DNA of 64,000 bases from assembly GCA_001600635.1 (NCBI GenBank), contig BCKL01000010.1, forward strand, positions 453,323-517,322, given 5' to 3'. Source of the DNA: Leucosporidium creatinivorum. Taxonomy: Eukaryota; Basidiomycota; Microbotryomycetes; Leucosporidiales; Leucosporidiaceae. Shown in pieces: positions 1 through 11,400 of the stretch. Within the stretch, counting starts at the first letter, position 1. Each line of letters opens with the position of its first letter. The translations under genes were made by a program, and so were the position numbers. Below the pieces are notes generated by a model. That model was given only the letters and a program-made list of their open reading frames with translations, did not search any database and was not told where the DNA came from.

Positions 1-523
1 AACTCACGTTGCCCCAAGTCTTCTCGTAGTCGTCCAACGAGTACTGGTTGAGGATCTTGCCCGTCTTCCACTCGCGCATAACGAGCTTCATCAGCTGGAT
101 GGGACGTCCCGAGGCGATGTCGACTCCCCATTCACGAAGCCACTGCGAGACGAGCGCCGATAGTCAGCTCTACTCCCCTGCAGCTCCGCGAGCAGTCACA
201 CACCTGAGTACCGTTGGCTGCGCAGGAGATGGAAGCTCCCACTTCGAGCTTGAAGTCACGACGTTCATAGATGGAGACTGTGGCGAGTGAGAGATGGGGT
301 CAGCCAAAGCCGAAGGAGAGAGTCCTTCCGGGCGCACCGAGATGACCAGCACGACGAAGAGCGATGGCAGCGGAGAGACCACCGAGTCCACCGCCGACGA
401 CTGTACGATTTGGAGGAGGCTTTCAGCTTCCGCTTCCTCTCTGCGAGTCCGGCGCAGGCAAGGAGGAGAGCGAAACTCACTGGCGACCTTGAGCTGCTTG
501 AAGGGAGGAGGTGCGGGCGACAT
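1..523 (-). CDS. FAD-dependent monooxygenase, salicylate hydroxylase-like (5' part)
   Basis: Four exons can be read on the minus strand: 523-481, 400-338, 277-204 and 142-8. The last donor (GTGAGTT) touches the window edge, so the rest of the gene lies to the left. The joined N-terminus begins MSPAPPPFKQLKVA and runs into the dinucleotide-binding fold IVGGGLGGLSAAIALRRAGH, then VSIYERRDFKLEVGASI, where the E would bind the ADP ribose, and AANGTQWLREWGVD. This order is typical of class A flavoprotein hydroxylases such as salicylate hydroxylase, which use NAD(P)H and O2 to hydroxylate aromatic compounds. The substrate cannot be told from this part. The start at 523 is the ATG closest to the Rossmann motif; an upstream in-frame extension exists but looks like leader sequence. 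Confidence 0.85.
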
Positions 524-1102
524 GGTGCTGTAGTAGTGTAGAGAGGGAACGAGTGCAGTGCAGAAGCTCAAGCGTCGTTTAAGCCGCCTTTGAAGCGCTC
601 TCCACGCCCTCAGAGGCCGACGAGACGGAGACGGAAGGGCGCGGCCGAGCGTCGAGCTCGTGCTGGAAAGTCGACCGTCGAGGCCGAAGTTGACGCTCAT
701 CGTGAGAGCTCGGCACGGCTGCACGTGATGAGATGCGATGCAAGAGTCGAGAAGAGAAGGCAGCGTGAACAAGCGCAGGCGTTGGGAACGAGGAAGGGGG
801 AGCGCCGAGCGTCGGAGTCATGACCAAGTCGGCAGCCATCTCGCGCCAACCACGACTGGCGCTGTAGCAGAAAGAGCAGATGGCGAAGTCAGGCTACAGG
901 CTCGTTCGCCGAAGAAGCTCAGCTCTCGAACTCTCCCTTCCGCACGAAGCCTCCGAGGGATCGTACAACAAATATCGCGGGCAGGCGTAGCTTGGTATTA
1001 GCACACACCCATCCCACATCCCGGGGTCCTAACTCCAACAACAAAATGCCGCCGGGGCTGCCCTAGATCCTGAACCAAATCGACTCGGTGGTGGAGGTCG
1101 AT
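524..1102. other. Intergenic region
   Basis: Lies between the 5' end of the monooxygenase and the 3' end of RPL38. It should hold the monooxygenase promoter and the RPL38 3' UTR. It is GC-rich with short frames on both strands; I see no recognisable gene, RNA or repeat in it. Confidence 0.5.
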
Positions 1103-1799
1103 TTACTTCTTGGACTTGGAGGCGCCATCAACGTCCTTGACGGTGAGGGTAGGGGGGAGCGACTGGCGAAGCTTCTCGGCCTTGTCGGCGTCACCGAGGC
1201 AGAAGGTGTACAAGTAGCGCGAGCAGCGGATCTTGAACTTGTACTTGGTGACCGAGACGCCGGAGGCTCCGACCTTGCGGGAGACCGACTTCTTGATGGT
1301 CGCGGCTGTGGTGGAAAGACTAGGTCAGCTTTGCTGTGCTGTAGTAGAGGTGCAGCATCACAACTCACACTGGGCGTCCTTTCGGCGAGCAATCTCGAGG
1401 AAGGTCTTGATCTCCTTGATCTCCTTAGGCTGTTGAAAGAGGGATGGCACCCGGGGTCAGCTACACCGTCTCTCCCGTACCGAAGCACGGCAATGGATTG
1501 TCGCGAGCCCCCCATCGTGGGAAGGGCTGCACCGCGGCGAGAGGACCTAAGTCTCTGCCGTCTCATCCGCCGGCGAGAGGAAAGAGTAGTACACCATGGT
1601 GACCCTCGTAGTCCATCTCCCTGCCTTCGTCTGACCTTTCCCCTGCTGCTCTGTAGCCTTCCCATTACTCCATCCAGGCGAGTTGGCGAACGCAAGCGCA
1701 AATTTGTCCCAGCGGTCGGCGTAAAGACGTGGTTGTTGTGTAGTCGAGTAGAAGAAACAGGCGGGCTCAGGAATCCGTGTAGGAGAGTAAGCTGACCAT
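1103..1799 (-). CDS. RPL38: 60S ribosomal protein L38 (eL38)
   Basis: Three exons on the minus strand. The first is just the start codon at 1799-1797, followed by a donor GTCAGC; the second is 1429-1369 and the third 1305-1103. The product, about 88 residues, reads [18 protein letters not shown], then [13 protein letters not shown] and [14 protein letters not shown], matching eL38 along its whole length, with a short lysine-rich tail ending KSKK. It is a structural protein of the large ribosomal subunit. The first intron (364 nt) is long for this window. An alternative start codon near 1596 is also followed by GT, but the 1799 site matches the arrangement in the RPL18 gene here (ATG directly followed by GTCAG). 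It may share a promoter region with the divergent gene starting near 1899. Confidence 0.93.
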
Positions 1800-1898
1800 C
1801 TTTAGTGAAGTAGGTGGACGGGTCGGAAACCAAGCCTTGCGGCCAGCCAAAGCCTGAAAGAGTCGATTTGCTCGACTCCGCAGGGGCAACTTCGTCTC

Positions 1899-4332
1899 TT
1901 GCGCTTCTACACCTTGTCGACTGTCCTCGAATCGCATCTCGGCTGCTCAGCAACAGGACTCTGCTCATGGGCGACATGGAACAGGCTTAAGGTGAGCAGC
2001 TCTCTCTACCCCTGCTCGCTCAGCTTCCCCCCTGGTCTTCACCGAAAGCTCACCTTTCCCCCCCACTTCAACGCGTCCTCAGCACGTCGCGCCTGCACCT
2101 GTCCACGTCTGGAAGGGCAGTTTACCGCTCTCGAGGCTCAGATCACCGCTCTGGGTAGACTACAGCCAGCCTCGGTCGCCTCGGACGGCCCCAGCTCCCT
2201 CACTTCCTCTCTGAGCGCCGCGCTGAGGCCACCCTGGCCGATGCTCTTGGAAGCTCTCAAGCACTACTTTGGCGGGCTCGAGTCCATGGACGTCAGCAAA
2301 ATCGAACTCGCTACGCTGCGGACGCTGCTCGTCTGGATGAAGGAGACGATGATCGCCGAGCACGAGGTGACTTCCTTGCGGCTGTGGCTTTCGGCGCTTA
2401 CGCATGCGGCGAGCGATTGCGTGTGAGTCTCGAGTACAATTGCAGAGCTACGAATTCAGGTGACTGACTCCTCAGCTCGAGCAGAATCGCTAGCCAACCA
2501 AGGTCGGCTGCCCCTCATCTCTCGGCGTCAGTCGCGCCTGCTGTCGGGCCAGAATTGGAGATGGAAGGCGCCGAGGATGACGAAGCGATAGCAGCTGAAG
2601 CTCCGGTCAAGCTGTACGTTGCCTCTCTCATTCCCGCTGCTTCTCGGCGCTGACTTTTGCCGATGATCCAGCGAGCTGCGAGTCGAGCCGTCAGCAAACC
2701 TGGACGACACCTCGCCCTCCTCTTATCTAACGCCGGTGTCAGAACTCGACGCCAAGCTTGAAGAGTCTCGAGTACAGCAGCCTCGACCGCCGTTCGTCTT
2801 CCTGGCTCTCTGACCTCGGCGCCCTCGCTGACCGTACATTCTCGTCCACCGTCAACAGCTCAACGAGCACGTCAATGCTGCCTCGCCTTGACGACCCACG
2901 CACCACCTCGACGCCCACACCCGACGTCGACAGTCCTCGACACGCTGGCCCATCGCCCGAGGGAAAGCCCGGTGCGAAGAAGCGCGCTCGAGTCGTCGAG
3001 CAACCTTCCACCGCGACATCAGAGAGCCCAAGAAGTACCCCCGCTCGGTCGGCAAAGCGCCAAGCTGCATCTACCTCTGCTGCTCGCCCTCGGTGAGCTG
3101 GGTTCCCAACTGAAAACCGCGCCGAGCTGACCTTAATCCGCCTTCGCAGCGATACCACGTCGGATGGCGCCACTCCCGGTCCCTCCAAGTCTCGACAATC
3201 CCTCCAAAACCGCACTGTCGCCGCCCTTCGCTATCCCAGCATGTCCCTTCCCTCGACGACGCCTCAGAGCACTCCACCTCCGCCCGCTCAAGATCCCACG
3301 CAAGACGATGAGGCCGCTTGGGTACGCCGCAGCTCAAGAGGCAGACATCCCAAAGCCTTCTTTGATGGTACTCCTGCGCCTTCGTTGTCGCTGCAGTCGA
3401 CGCCGGCGCCCTCGCCGCCGCTTCCCTCGCCTGCAGCGGTCGAGCGCAAAGTCAAGTCGCCGAGGTTGCCTTCGCCAGAGAGGCCGCCACTTCCGCCTGC
3501 GCTAGATGTTCCTCTTGTCGAGGTGAGCACGGTTGACTACTTGCCCTCTCTGTACCGCCTGACGCTGACTACGCTTCTCACACAGAACGACACCGCCTTC
3601 GCCGCCCTCATTCGCCGAACTCTACATATCCCTGCCCACATCTACCTCGCCAATCTTCTTCACAATGAGCCTCACTACTCTCACCTCCTCGCTCTCGACT
3701 CAGTCGGCTACACACGCAAAAACATGGGCGGTCAGCCTCAACCTTGCATCAACCTCGGCACCTCGAAGGCGATCTACACCCCATCCAAGCGCCATCTTTC
3801 GCTCCAGCCCGGCCCAAACTTCGTACGCTATCGCATCGACCCTTCCAACGAGTACGAGGGCATAGTCGAGGCGGGCGAACCTCTCGTCTTCGTCTCGCAC
3901 ACCGAGCGCATAACCGACACGCTCAAATGTGCGCGAACGGAGCACGCCGACCGTCCTCGAGGCATCAACATCTTCGTCTGCCACGGGACGAACAACTGGC
4001 AGTACAAAGGTCGATACGAGGTCGCTTACGAGGGCTCAACACCGCCGGGAGCTTTCGCCGAGCTGGACCAGGAGCAGACGTCGTTGCTGGAAGCGGTTGT
4101 CGCAGGACAGGCCGAGCTGCAGAGGAAGGATGTGGACTGGCTCGAGACGATCCGAGTGGACTGGAACGTAAGGCTCAAGCCGATGGAGCTGGCGATGAAG
4201 GACTTTCGGACCAAGGAGGAAGCGACGATGCGGTTCTTTGTGCTGCGATGCGTGGGATGGGACGAGGACAGCGTGAAAGTGTGGAACAGGGCCGCAGGGC
4301 TCAAAGATTTGCAGCCGCTAGCTGACTTGTAA
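1899..4332 (+). CDS. Unrecognised protein with conserved-looking C-terminal domain
   Basis: A multi-exon gene whose 3' half is clear and whose 5' half is tentative. The first supported coding stretch (about 2100-2425) encodes a helical region containing MLLEALKHYFGGLESMDVSK. A Ser/Pro/Thr-rich linker follows, with a basic patch (AKKRARVV) that could be a nuclear signal. The last exons, from about 3140, carry an ordered domain of roughly 240 residues with GYTRKNMGGQPQPCINLG, NIFVCHGTNNWQYKGRYEV and a C-terminal helix ending FFVLRCVGWDEDSVKVWN. A likely 63-nt intron at 3523-3585 keeps the frame open. Two arrangements fit around 2613-2860, so the exon junctions there are uncertain, as is the start at 1899. 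I do not recognise the family; the WQYKGRYE segment is the best handle for a profile search. Confidence 0.6.
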
Positions 4333-4648
4333 CCGTATCTCTTCGTGGATCGACCGAACCTCGGGCGAGCTTCTCTCAGGGGGTCGGCTCGGCTTCTCCT
4401 TCTTCGATTCATCGCGTCTTGGACGCGTCGTAGACAATGTAACACAGCCTTGAGCGTATTCTGCCATTGTATACAGCCCCCTCCGAGTGAATGAACGGCG
4501 CAAGTTCGCCGACGGCGCCATCTCGGCAGCCCAAGGCGTGTGAGGGCCGGGGTCTCCCTCCTACTTTCTCGCTCGTTTCTCGTCTTCGGCTCTCGACTCA
4601 CGGTTACAGCTCATCGAAAACTACCAGCTCGTCCACGCTACGCCCACC
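4333..4648. promoter_or_regulatory. Intergenic region upstream of the dehydrogenase
   Basis: Contains the 3' UTR of the upstream gene and, from about 4550, a pyrimidine-rich stretch typical of the region just before start codons in this window. No distinct motif recognised. Confidence 0.35.
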
Positions 4649-6116
4649 ATGACCCGCCTGCTCATCCTACAGCACGTCTCGCCGCTTTCCCTCGTCGACG
4701 AGCTGCGCGCCGATCCGCTCTTCTCGGAGGTCATCTACAAGCCCAGCTCGCCTTTCAACCCACAACCCGAGGACGAGTTTCCTACTGAGGAGGAGCTCGA
4801 GAAGGCAGAGGTCATCTTCTCGTTTGTAGCGCCCAAAGGAGTGGATTCCGCTGAGAAGACGCCGAACTTGAAGCTGTTCCAGGTGAGTTGGGGCTTTGCT
4901 GGAGCGCAGAGATGTAGCTGACTGAAAGATGGACTGCAGGGACTGTCGGCTGGCTACTCTCATGTCACCGACACGGCGTACTTCAAGTCTATTCCCGAGG
5001 ATCGCGACCTCACCTTCGCCAACGCCAGTGGTATCCATGTGTAGGTCACCAGGCGGAATGCTCTGTGCATTTAACATCTACCCCTGCTGACTCACGCCTT
5101 CTCGACGCCCCGCAGATCCACCATCGGCGAGCATGTCATCTGCACGACCCAAATGCTCCTCCACCGCCTGCACACCATCACCTACAAGCTTCGCGCCGAC
5201 CAGCAGTGGTTCAAAGCCGAAGCTGCATGGGGATCCTACATCCGCGAGGTGAGCTACATCGCCGCTCCCTTTTCTCGGGCCGCCCGAGCTGACCTCTCCA
5301 CCCCTTCTTCGGCGTGTACTAGCTCCGCGACCTCACCGTAGGGATCATCGGCTACGGGCACATTGGGCGGGAGACCGCTCGCCTCGCCGCAGGAGCTGGA
5401 TCTCGGATCATAGCTCTCAACCGAGCTGGCGCCGCTTCGCCCGAATCAGGCTATATCATCCCTGGTACAGGCGACCCCGACGGCTCCTTGCCGGAGAAGT
5501 ACTACTCGACTACCTCCCCATCCGAGACTCTCGCATTCTTCTCGGCATGTGATGTGGTCGTGTCTACTCTGCCAGATTCGGCGGCGACGAGGGGTTTCGT
5601 GGGAGAGGAGGAGTTGAGGGCTATGAAGGGGGATGCGGTGTTTGTGAATATTGGAAGGGGGACGACGGTTGTGCAGCAGAAGTTGGTGGAGGCGTTACAG
5701 GGTCTAAAGGGGGAGGGGGAGGAGGAAGGAGCGACGGGGACGTTGAGGATTGGAGGTGCGAGTCTTGAGTGAGTCGATCCACCCTACACGTTCGCTGAAG
5801 ACAAAGCACTGACTCTCTTCTCATCCATCTTTACCACCTCTTGCCTCACTCCCTCCCTCGTTTCCTCCTGGCCCCCTCGCTTCACCTCGGCGCTCCCCCC
5901 TGCCCTGACCTCTCTCCCTACACCAGCGTGACCGACCCTGAGCCCCTCCCCGCCGGTCACGATCTCTACACCCTCGAGAACGTCGTCCTCACACCTCATA
6001 TGTCAGGCCTCTCCCGCTCCTACTACATCCGCGCCGCCGACTTGTTGCGGACCAACGTCCGAAGGCTGGGCGAGGGGAAGGGCGCGTTGAATTGCTATAG
6101 GGGGAAGGGGGAGTAG
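4649..6116 (+). CDS. D-isomer specific 2-hydroxyacid dehydrogenase
   Basis: About five exons. The N-terminal catalytic part starts MTRLLILQHVSP and contains ASGIHV followed after an intron by STIGEHV. The NAD-binding domain has the Rossmann motif VGIIGYGHIGRETARLA. Further on are STLPDSAATRGFVGEE and AVFVNIGRGT, which carries the conserved arginine. The last exon carries VTDPEPLP (the conserved acid) and ENVVLTPHMSG (the catalytic histidine). Enzymes of this family reduce 2-oxoacids to D-2-hydroxyacids with NAD(P)H, for example glyoxylate/hydroxypyruvate reductases. The substrate cannot be assigned here. The start at 4649 sits in a good context (CCACCATG). A low-complexity GEGEEEG insert lies before the last intron. 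Confidence 0.9.
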
Positions 6117-6402
6117 ATGCTGGTGGGTAGAAGATGCTAGAGAGCGAGTGAGGAATGATGATAGAGTCGAAGGTGGTAACGGTCGAAAGGAGCGCCGAGC
6201 CGTCGCTGCGAAGGAGAGCTCGGCTCTGAACTCGCTCTTCTCCCTCCTGCTCTGTAGCCTCGCCAATCTGCTCTCCAGAGCGCAGCACTCTTAAAACATC
6301 TCTCATACATCTTACCTCAACTTTGACCCCTCACTGACAGCTCCCCCTCCCCACCTTCCGGCTCTCGCTCTCTCCGCCTCCCGCCTTTGAACACTTCGGC
6401 TC

Positions 6403-8265
6403 ATGCCCTCTCCTTCGCTCTTCCTCAGCCTCTTACCACTTCTGCGACGTCCAGCAACCCTCCTTCAACTCCATTTCCGACACTTCACCAGCACCATGAG
6501 CTCACGACGCGGGCTAAACGCTGCTCCCTCCGCCGCTCCCTCCGCTGCCAGTACAGAGGGCGCACCAGCACCGAGGAATAGACAGAGGGATGCCATTCGA
6601 CCAGGGGACCCTGTTAGCAAGCCGAGTCCTAGTGCTAGGTGAGTGAAGGGGATACTGCTGAGGGAGAGGTGGGGCGTGTTGTGAGGGCTGCGAGAGCGGG
6701 CTGCAGAGGAGGCGGAAGCTGGGGCGGGCGCTGATCAGGTAGATCAGCGCTCGTTCGAGCTTTCTTCGTCTTCTGCTCGGCCGTTCAACGCGTCAAGCCA
6801 GCTCCTACTCTCGGCTCGACTCTCGCAGCCTCTCTTTCCCTTCCAGCTGCATCAGTCCCTCGCTAATCAGCTCTCTCTGACTCCAGTCTCGTCCTCCTCT
6901 CCCCTCTCGCCGAGCGCACAGCCGACGGGTTCAACTACCGCGTCCTCCTCCTCAAGCGCAACGCTCGGAGCACCACCTTCTTCTCGGCGCACGTCTTTCC
7001 CGGTATGCTTTCCTTTCTCCCCTCTCTGCTCTCTGCTACCCTACCCCTCCTACCTGCTGACTCCTCCTCCGACTGATGCGCTTGCGCAGGCGGCAACCTC
7101 GACCCCATCGACTCGGACTTCTCGGTGTGGGAGCCTTACTTCCCCTCGGCGTCGGGCGAGGAGAGGACGGCCGAGGAGAGGAAGATGCAGAGTGTCAAGC
7201 TATGTGCCGCGAGGGAGACGTTTGAGGAGTGCGGGATTCTGTTGTTGGAGGGTGGGAAGGAGGGGAAGGGAAGGGAGAGATGGGCGGGGATGAGTGAGGG
7301 GGAGAGGAAGCGGTGGAGGGATAAGGTGAGTTTTGCTCGGGTGAGGAGAAGAGAAGAGAGCTGATCCGCGCTCTGGGATAGGTGCACGATGATGGCAAGC
7401 AGTTTGTCGAGCTGATGAAGGTGCTCGGCGATGGCGAGGTGGGAGCCGATAGGATTCGGCCGGGGTTGAGCTCGTTGCAGTTCAGGGCTAACTGGATGTG
7501 AGTCTTGTCCCCCGCCTTCTGCTTCATCAAACTCGCGCTAACCCTCCTGCACCGAACAGCACCCCCGCCAACATGAAGCGCCGCTACGACACGTCGTTCT
7601 TCCTCACGATCCTTCCTCCTCCCTCTGCACCCTCATCTCCCGCCTCATCATCCGCACCAGCGCATTCGGACCACATTGCAACAGCCGACAACGGCGAGAC
7701 CATCTCAGCCGACTGGCTCACTCCCCTCGAAGCCATCCGCCGAACGATCCTTCACACCACCTCCCTCCAATCCTCCTCCTCCTCCTCTACTCCAACCCCG
7801 CCCAAGGAATCCATCATCCTCTTCCCACCCCAGTTCTACCTCCTAGCCGAGCTCTCCACCACGAAATCCTGGGAATCCGTCCTCTCCTCCTCGCAGCTCG
7901 ACCTCTCGGGCCGCCCTCTCGCCCGCCCCCGGTCCATCACGCCCTTCGAGCCCGAAATCACTGGCGTGACCGATTCCTCGGGCGCATTCCGCGCGGCAAC
8001 AGTGCTCGTCGGCGACCCTGCGCACAGTAAGACCGATCCCAAGAGAGCGAGGGAGGGAGACAGGCATAGGACGTATGTGTTGTTGCCTGCTAAGCCGAAG
8101 GATGAGGATGAGAAGGAGAAGTGGAGGAAGAATCCGCCGTTGGGGTTGACTGTGATGGGCGTTGAACGGCAGGGCATGGATAGATTGTTCGGCGAGGGGT
8201 GGGAGGAGATGAGGGTCGGCGATTGTGGTGAGGAGGGGGAGGGGGGAGGCAAGAGCAAGTTGTAG
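6403..8265 (+). CDS. Nudix hydrolase, NUDT19-like
   Basis: About five exons. The first encodes an Arg/Leu/Ser-rich leader (LPLLRRPATLLQLHFRHFTS) that could be a mitochondrial targeting signal; an internal ATG at 6496 (MSSRRG) would give a cytosolic or peroxisomal form. The second exon has FNYRVLLLKRNARSTTFFSA and ends HVFPG, continued by GNLDP. The Nudix box core CAARETFEECGILL has the REx2EExG residues that bind the metal. Charged inserts separate the usual elements, and near the C-terminus is ILFPPQFYLLAELS, a segment characteristic of the NUDT19 group of acyl-CoA diphosphatases. It probably cleaves CoA or acyl-CoA esters, which is inferred from family only. The end is at TAG 8263-8265. The start choice between 6403 and 6496 is open. 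Confidence 0.85.
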
Positions 8266-8439
8266 TAGATGCATTGTCCATCAGTTATGTATTGATACAA
8301 GTCGAGAGTGCGAGAGAAGCGAGCGCTCGACCGAGAATCGTCCGCAGCCCCTTCAGCGCTTCAGCTTCCGCCGAGATTCGAACTTCGCTTCGCGCGGCCA
8401 AGTCCTCTCTCTCTCCTCCCCTCACCTCGTCTCTGCGCA

Positions 8440-11400
8440 ATGGCGCCCAAGCTCCAAAAATCCCTCCCACCAGCCGTCTCTTCAGCAGACTTACGCTCCG
8501 GCACACTGCCCGCCTCTCCCTCGTTCAAGAACCACGGCAAGCTCTCGCTCACGCTCCTGCTCCAGCGGGAGGAGCACCTCCCCTGGCTGGCGGGAGAGAC
8601 GGTGAGAGGATGGTTGGAGGTGGGAGTTAGTTCGGCGGAGTTGTGGCTTGGTGAGGTGGGAGTCGAACTGTGTGGGTTTGAAGGTGAGTCTTGTAGTGCT
8701 GCGATAGGAAGGAGGGAGGGAGAGAGGAGGGAGAGGCGGACGCGCGCAGAGGAGGGGAGAGACGGGACAGAGGAGAGGTGCAAGAGGGATGTAGGAGGTT
8801 AATGGGTTGTAGCAGAGTGAGACGACGCGGTGGATGTGCTACAGAAGTAGCTAGAGGAGGCTACAGCGATGAGGAGAGGGCGATCATCAGTCAACAGTCC
8901 TTCGTCGGCGGACGGCAGTCGGTAGTGGCGTGTCTCCCGGTGGCAGAAGGGCTACATTCGCTTCAAAGATCGAGCCTGGTCGCGCTGCTGCTGCTGCACC
9001 TCGATAGCAGCGCTCACTCGGAAGGCTCCAGCTCATGCACGCGCCTCTATTGCCGTTCGCTCTCCTTGCTGACTCTCTTCCTCCCTACAAACCCTCACAA
9101 TCTCTTATCTACAACACCAGAACTCCGCTCCCACTCGCACACCTCCACCCGCCGTCTCCTCACCTCCCGCGTCGACTTTCAAGGGCCCTCCCTCCCCCCC
9201 TCCAACGCCGTCATCCAATCCGCCCAGCCCCGAGCAGGCTACTACCCGGCCCTACGAGGAAAGACTCGATTCCCTTTCGCTTTCAAGCTGCCGAAAGATC
9301 TGCCGAGTTCGAGCGCACTGGGAAGCAATGCGACGACGAGGTATGAGCTTCGGGCGTTTGCTAGTTCGATGCTGGGGGAGGAGGTGGAGGTTAAGAGTGA
9401 GAAGAAGGGGATTAGAGTTGTTGAGCGATGGGCGGATTGGGCGGGGGAGTCAGTCGGGGAGGAAGGGGAGATGAGCGAATGGACGAAAGGGTGCGAGAAG
9501 CGGTCGGCCGAGAAGTTGAGGTTTGCGGGGGATGGACAGTTGGGCTTGACGGTGGCGGTGGGGAAGGATGATTGGAGCGAGACGCCGTTGAGGCTGTTTT
9601 GGAGGGGTGAGAGGGAGATGGGGTGGGGCGGGAAGGGGAGGGTCGAGGTGAGGGCGAGGGTCAAGAACGCTTCGCAGAAGCATGTGAGTTGGGTTCGGTC
9701 TCTATCTACTGGTGTTTAGATCACTGACCTCCCCCTCGCCTACAGGTCTCGGGCCTCAAGTTCTCCCTCATCCGTCGCCTCCGAATCCTCTACCCCCGAG
9801 GGCAGCAACCCGTCGTCGCTCCTCCCGCCATCACCGCCACCATCGTTTCGCAGAACTTCCATGGCGCAGGATTCGAGTTCCCCGCTGGAGAGGAGAGGGA
9901 GGTCATCCTTCATCTCGAGCTGCCGCCGAGGGACGAGTGCTGGACGAAGAGGAAGGGAGTGCTGTTTGAGTTGGATGTGCTCGCGAGGGTGGAGGTCGAT
10001 TGCGGGTTTCTGTCGTGCGTTGCTCTTCACTCTCTGCAGCGCAGCCGAGAGCTGACCCCCCTCGCGGAATTTACAGGAAGGATCTCGCCGTCGAGATACC
10101 CATCTACGTCGCCCATCCGACGTCCCTCCCTCCCGCCGCACACGAGCACATCGCCAACCAACTCCAGTCCATCGCGCCTCTTCCTACCTTCCCTTCTACT
10201 CCCTTTTACCCCGTCTCCTCCCCATCACCGGCAACCTACCTCAACCCCTACGCCCCCTCACCAGTGGAGCAGCACGCCGACTTCGCTCCCCATGGGATGT
10301 ACTCGCCCGCCAGTACCTCTACCAGCTCGAGCGTCGGTCAAGGAGGACACTCGATGAGCTCTTCCTCGAGCCACGGCGCTCCACTCTACCATCGCCCTTC
10401 CGTCTCGTCGGCAGCTACTTCGCCGAACCCCTACTTTGCTCCTCCTCCCTCTGCGCCAGTCGAGCTCGGCTACGGCCACCAACAGCAACAGCAGCAGTAC
10501 ATCGCTTTCGACCCCAACGCGCCCGATCTCACGCAGTCGCACTTCCTCCAAAGCCTCCAACACCATCAGCCGGCGCAGGCGTACGTCCCTCCAAACTCGA
10601 GCATGAGCATCGGGCTGGGTAACCCTTCGCCTGCAAGTACGAGAAGTAACTCGCCCAACTCAGCTACGGAGCAGACGATGCAGATGCACTACTCGCATGG
10701 TCATGTCACGTTCGCTCCTCCGCCGCCGCCACCGCCGATCCTCTCCCCTCCGCCCCCAGGGAGTGCGGCGAGCCAGAGCTTCGCGCCCGAGCCTCCGACT
10801 ACCTCGCATGCTACTCATGCTGGCATCTCACCTGTCGCCTACACGCCCTACACCCTCCAGCACTCGGCTTTCCCCCCTCCTCCTTCCACCTCCCCCGCTC
10901 CGATGTCCCCCACCGACTTCGCTCAATACGCTCACAATGTCGGGCCCATCGAAGGCTACACGGCTTCCACTCGAGCGGGAGCGAGAGGGAGGACCGAGTC
11001 GACCCCTCCTGCGGTCTGCCACCCTCACCCCCACGAGCAGCAACAGCAGCAACCTCCTCCTCCCTCCCCTTCCCCAGCGCCAATGCACCGCTCCCACTCG
11101 GCATCCTCCATCACCCGACACGGAGGGCGGGAGATGCGTACCCCTCCACCGCCCAGCCCGAGCGCCGGAACCAGTCGTTTTACAGCGTCGCCCTCGGTCG
11201 GTGGAGTCGCGGACAATTTCGTCGGCATCGTCGGCTTGGGAGGAGTGGACGCCAACCTCCTCGAGACGATTGGCGAGGATGGTGAAAGCCAGGCGGGGAC
11301 GGCGAGGAGCGTGCAGGCTGCGCTGAGGGAGGCGTTGAAGATCGTCGAGGAGGGGAGCGAGGACCCGCATGTTCTGGCGAGGGCGATGGAGGACGGGGAG

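Noticed and set aside
1433-1796. Possible snoRNA in the long first introns of RPL38 and RPL18
   Set aside because: ATGAGA- and ACA-like bits exist, but I could not place both boxes at proper spacing or a hairpin. A covariance-model search would decide.
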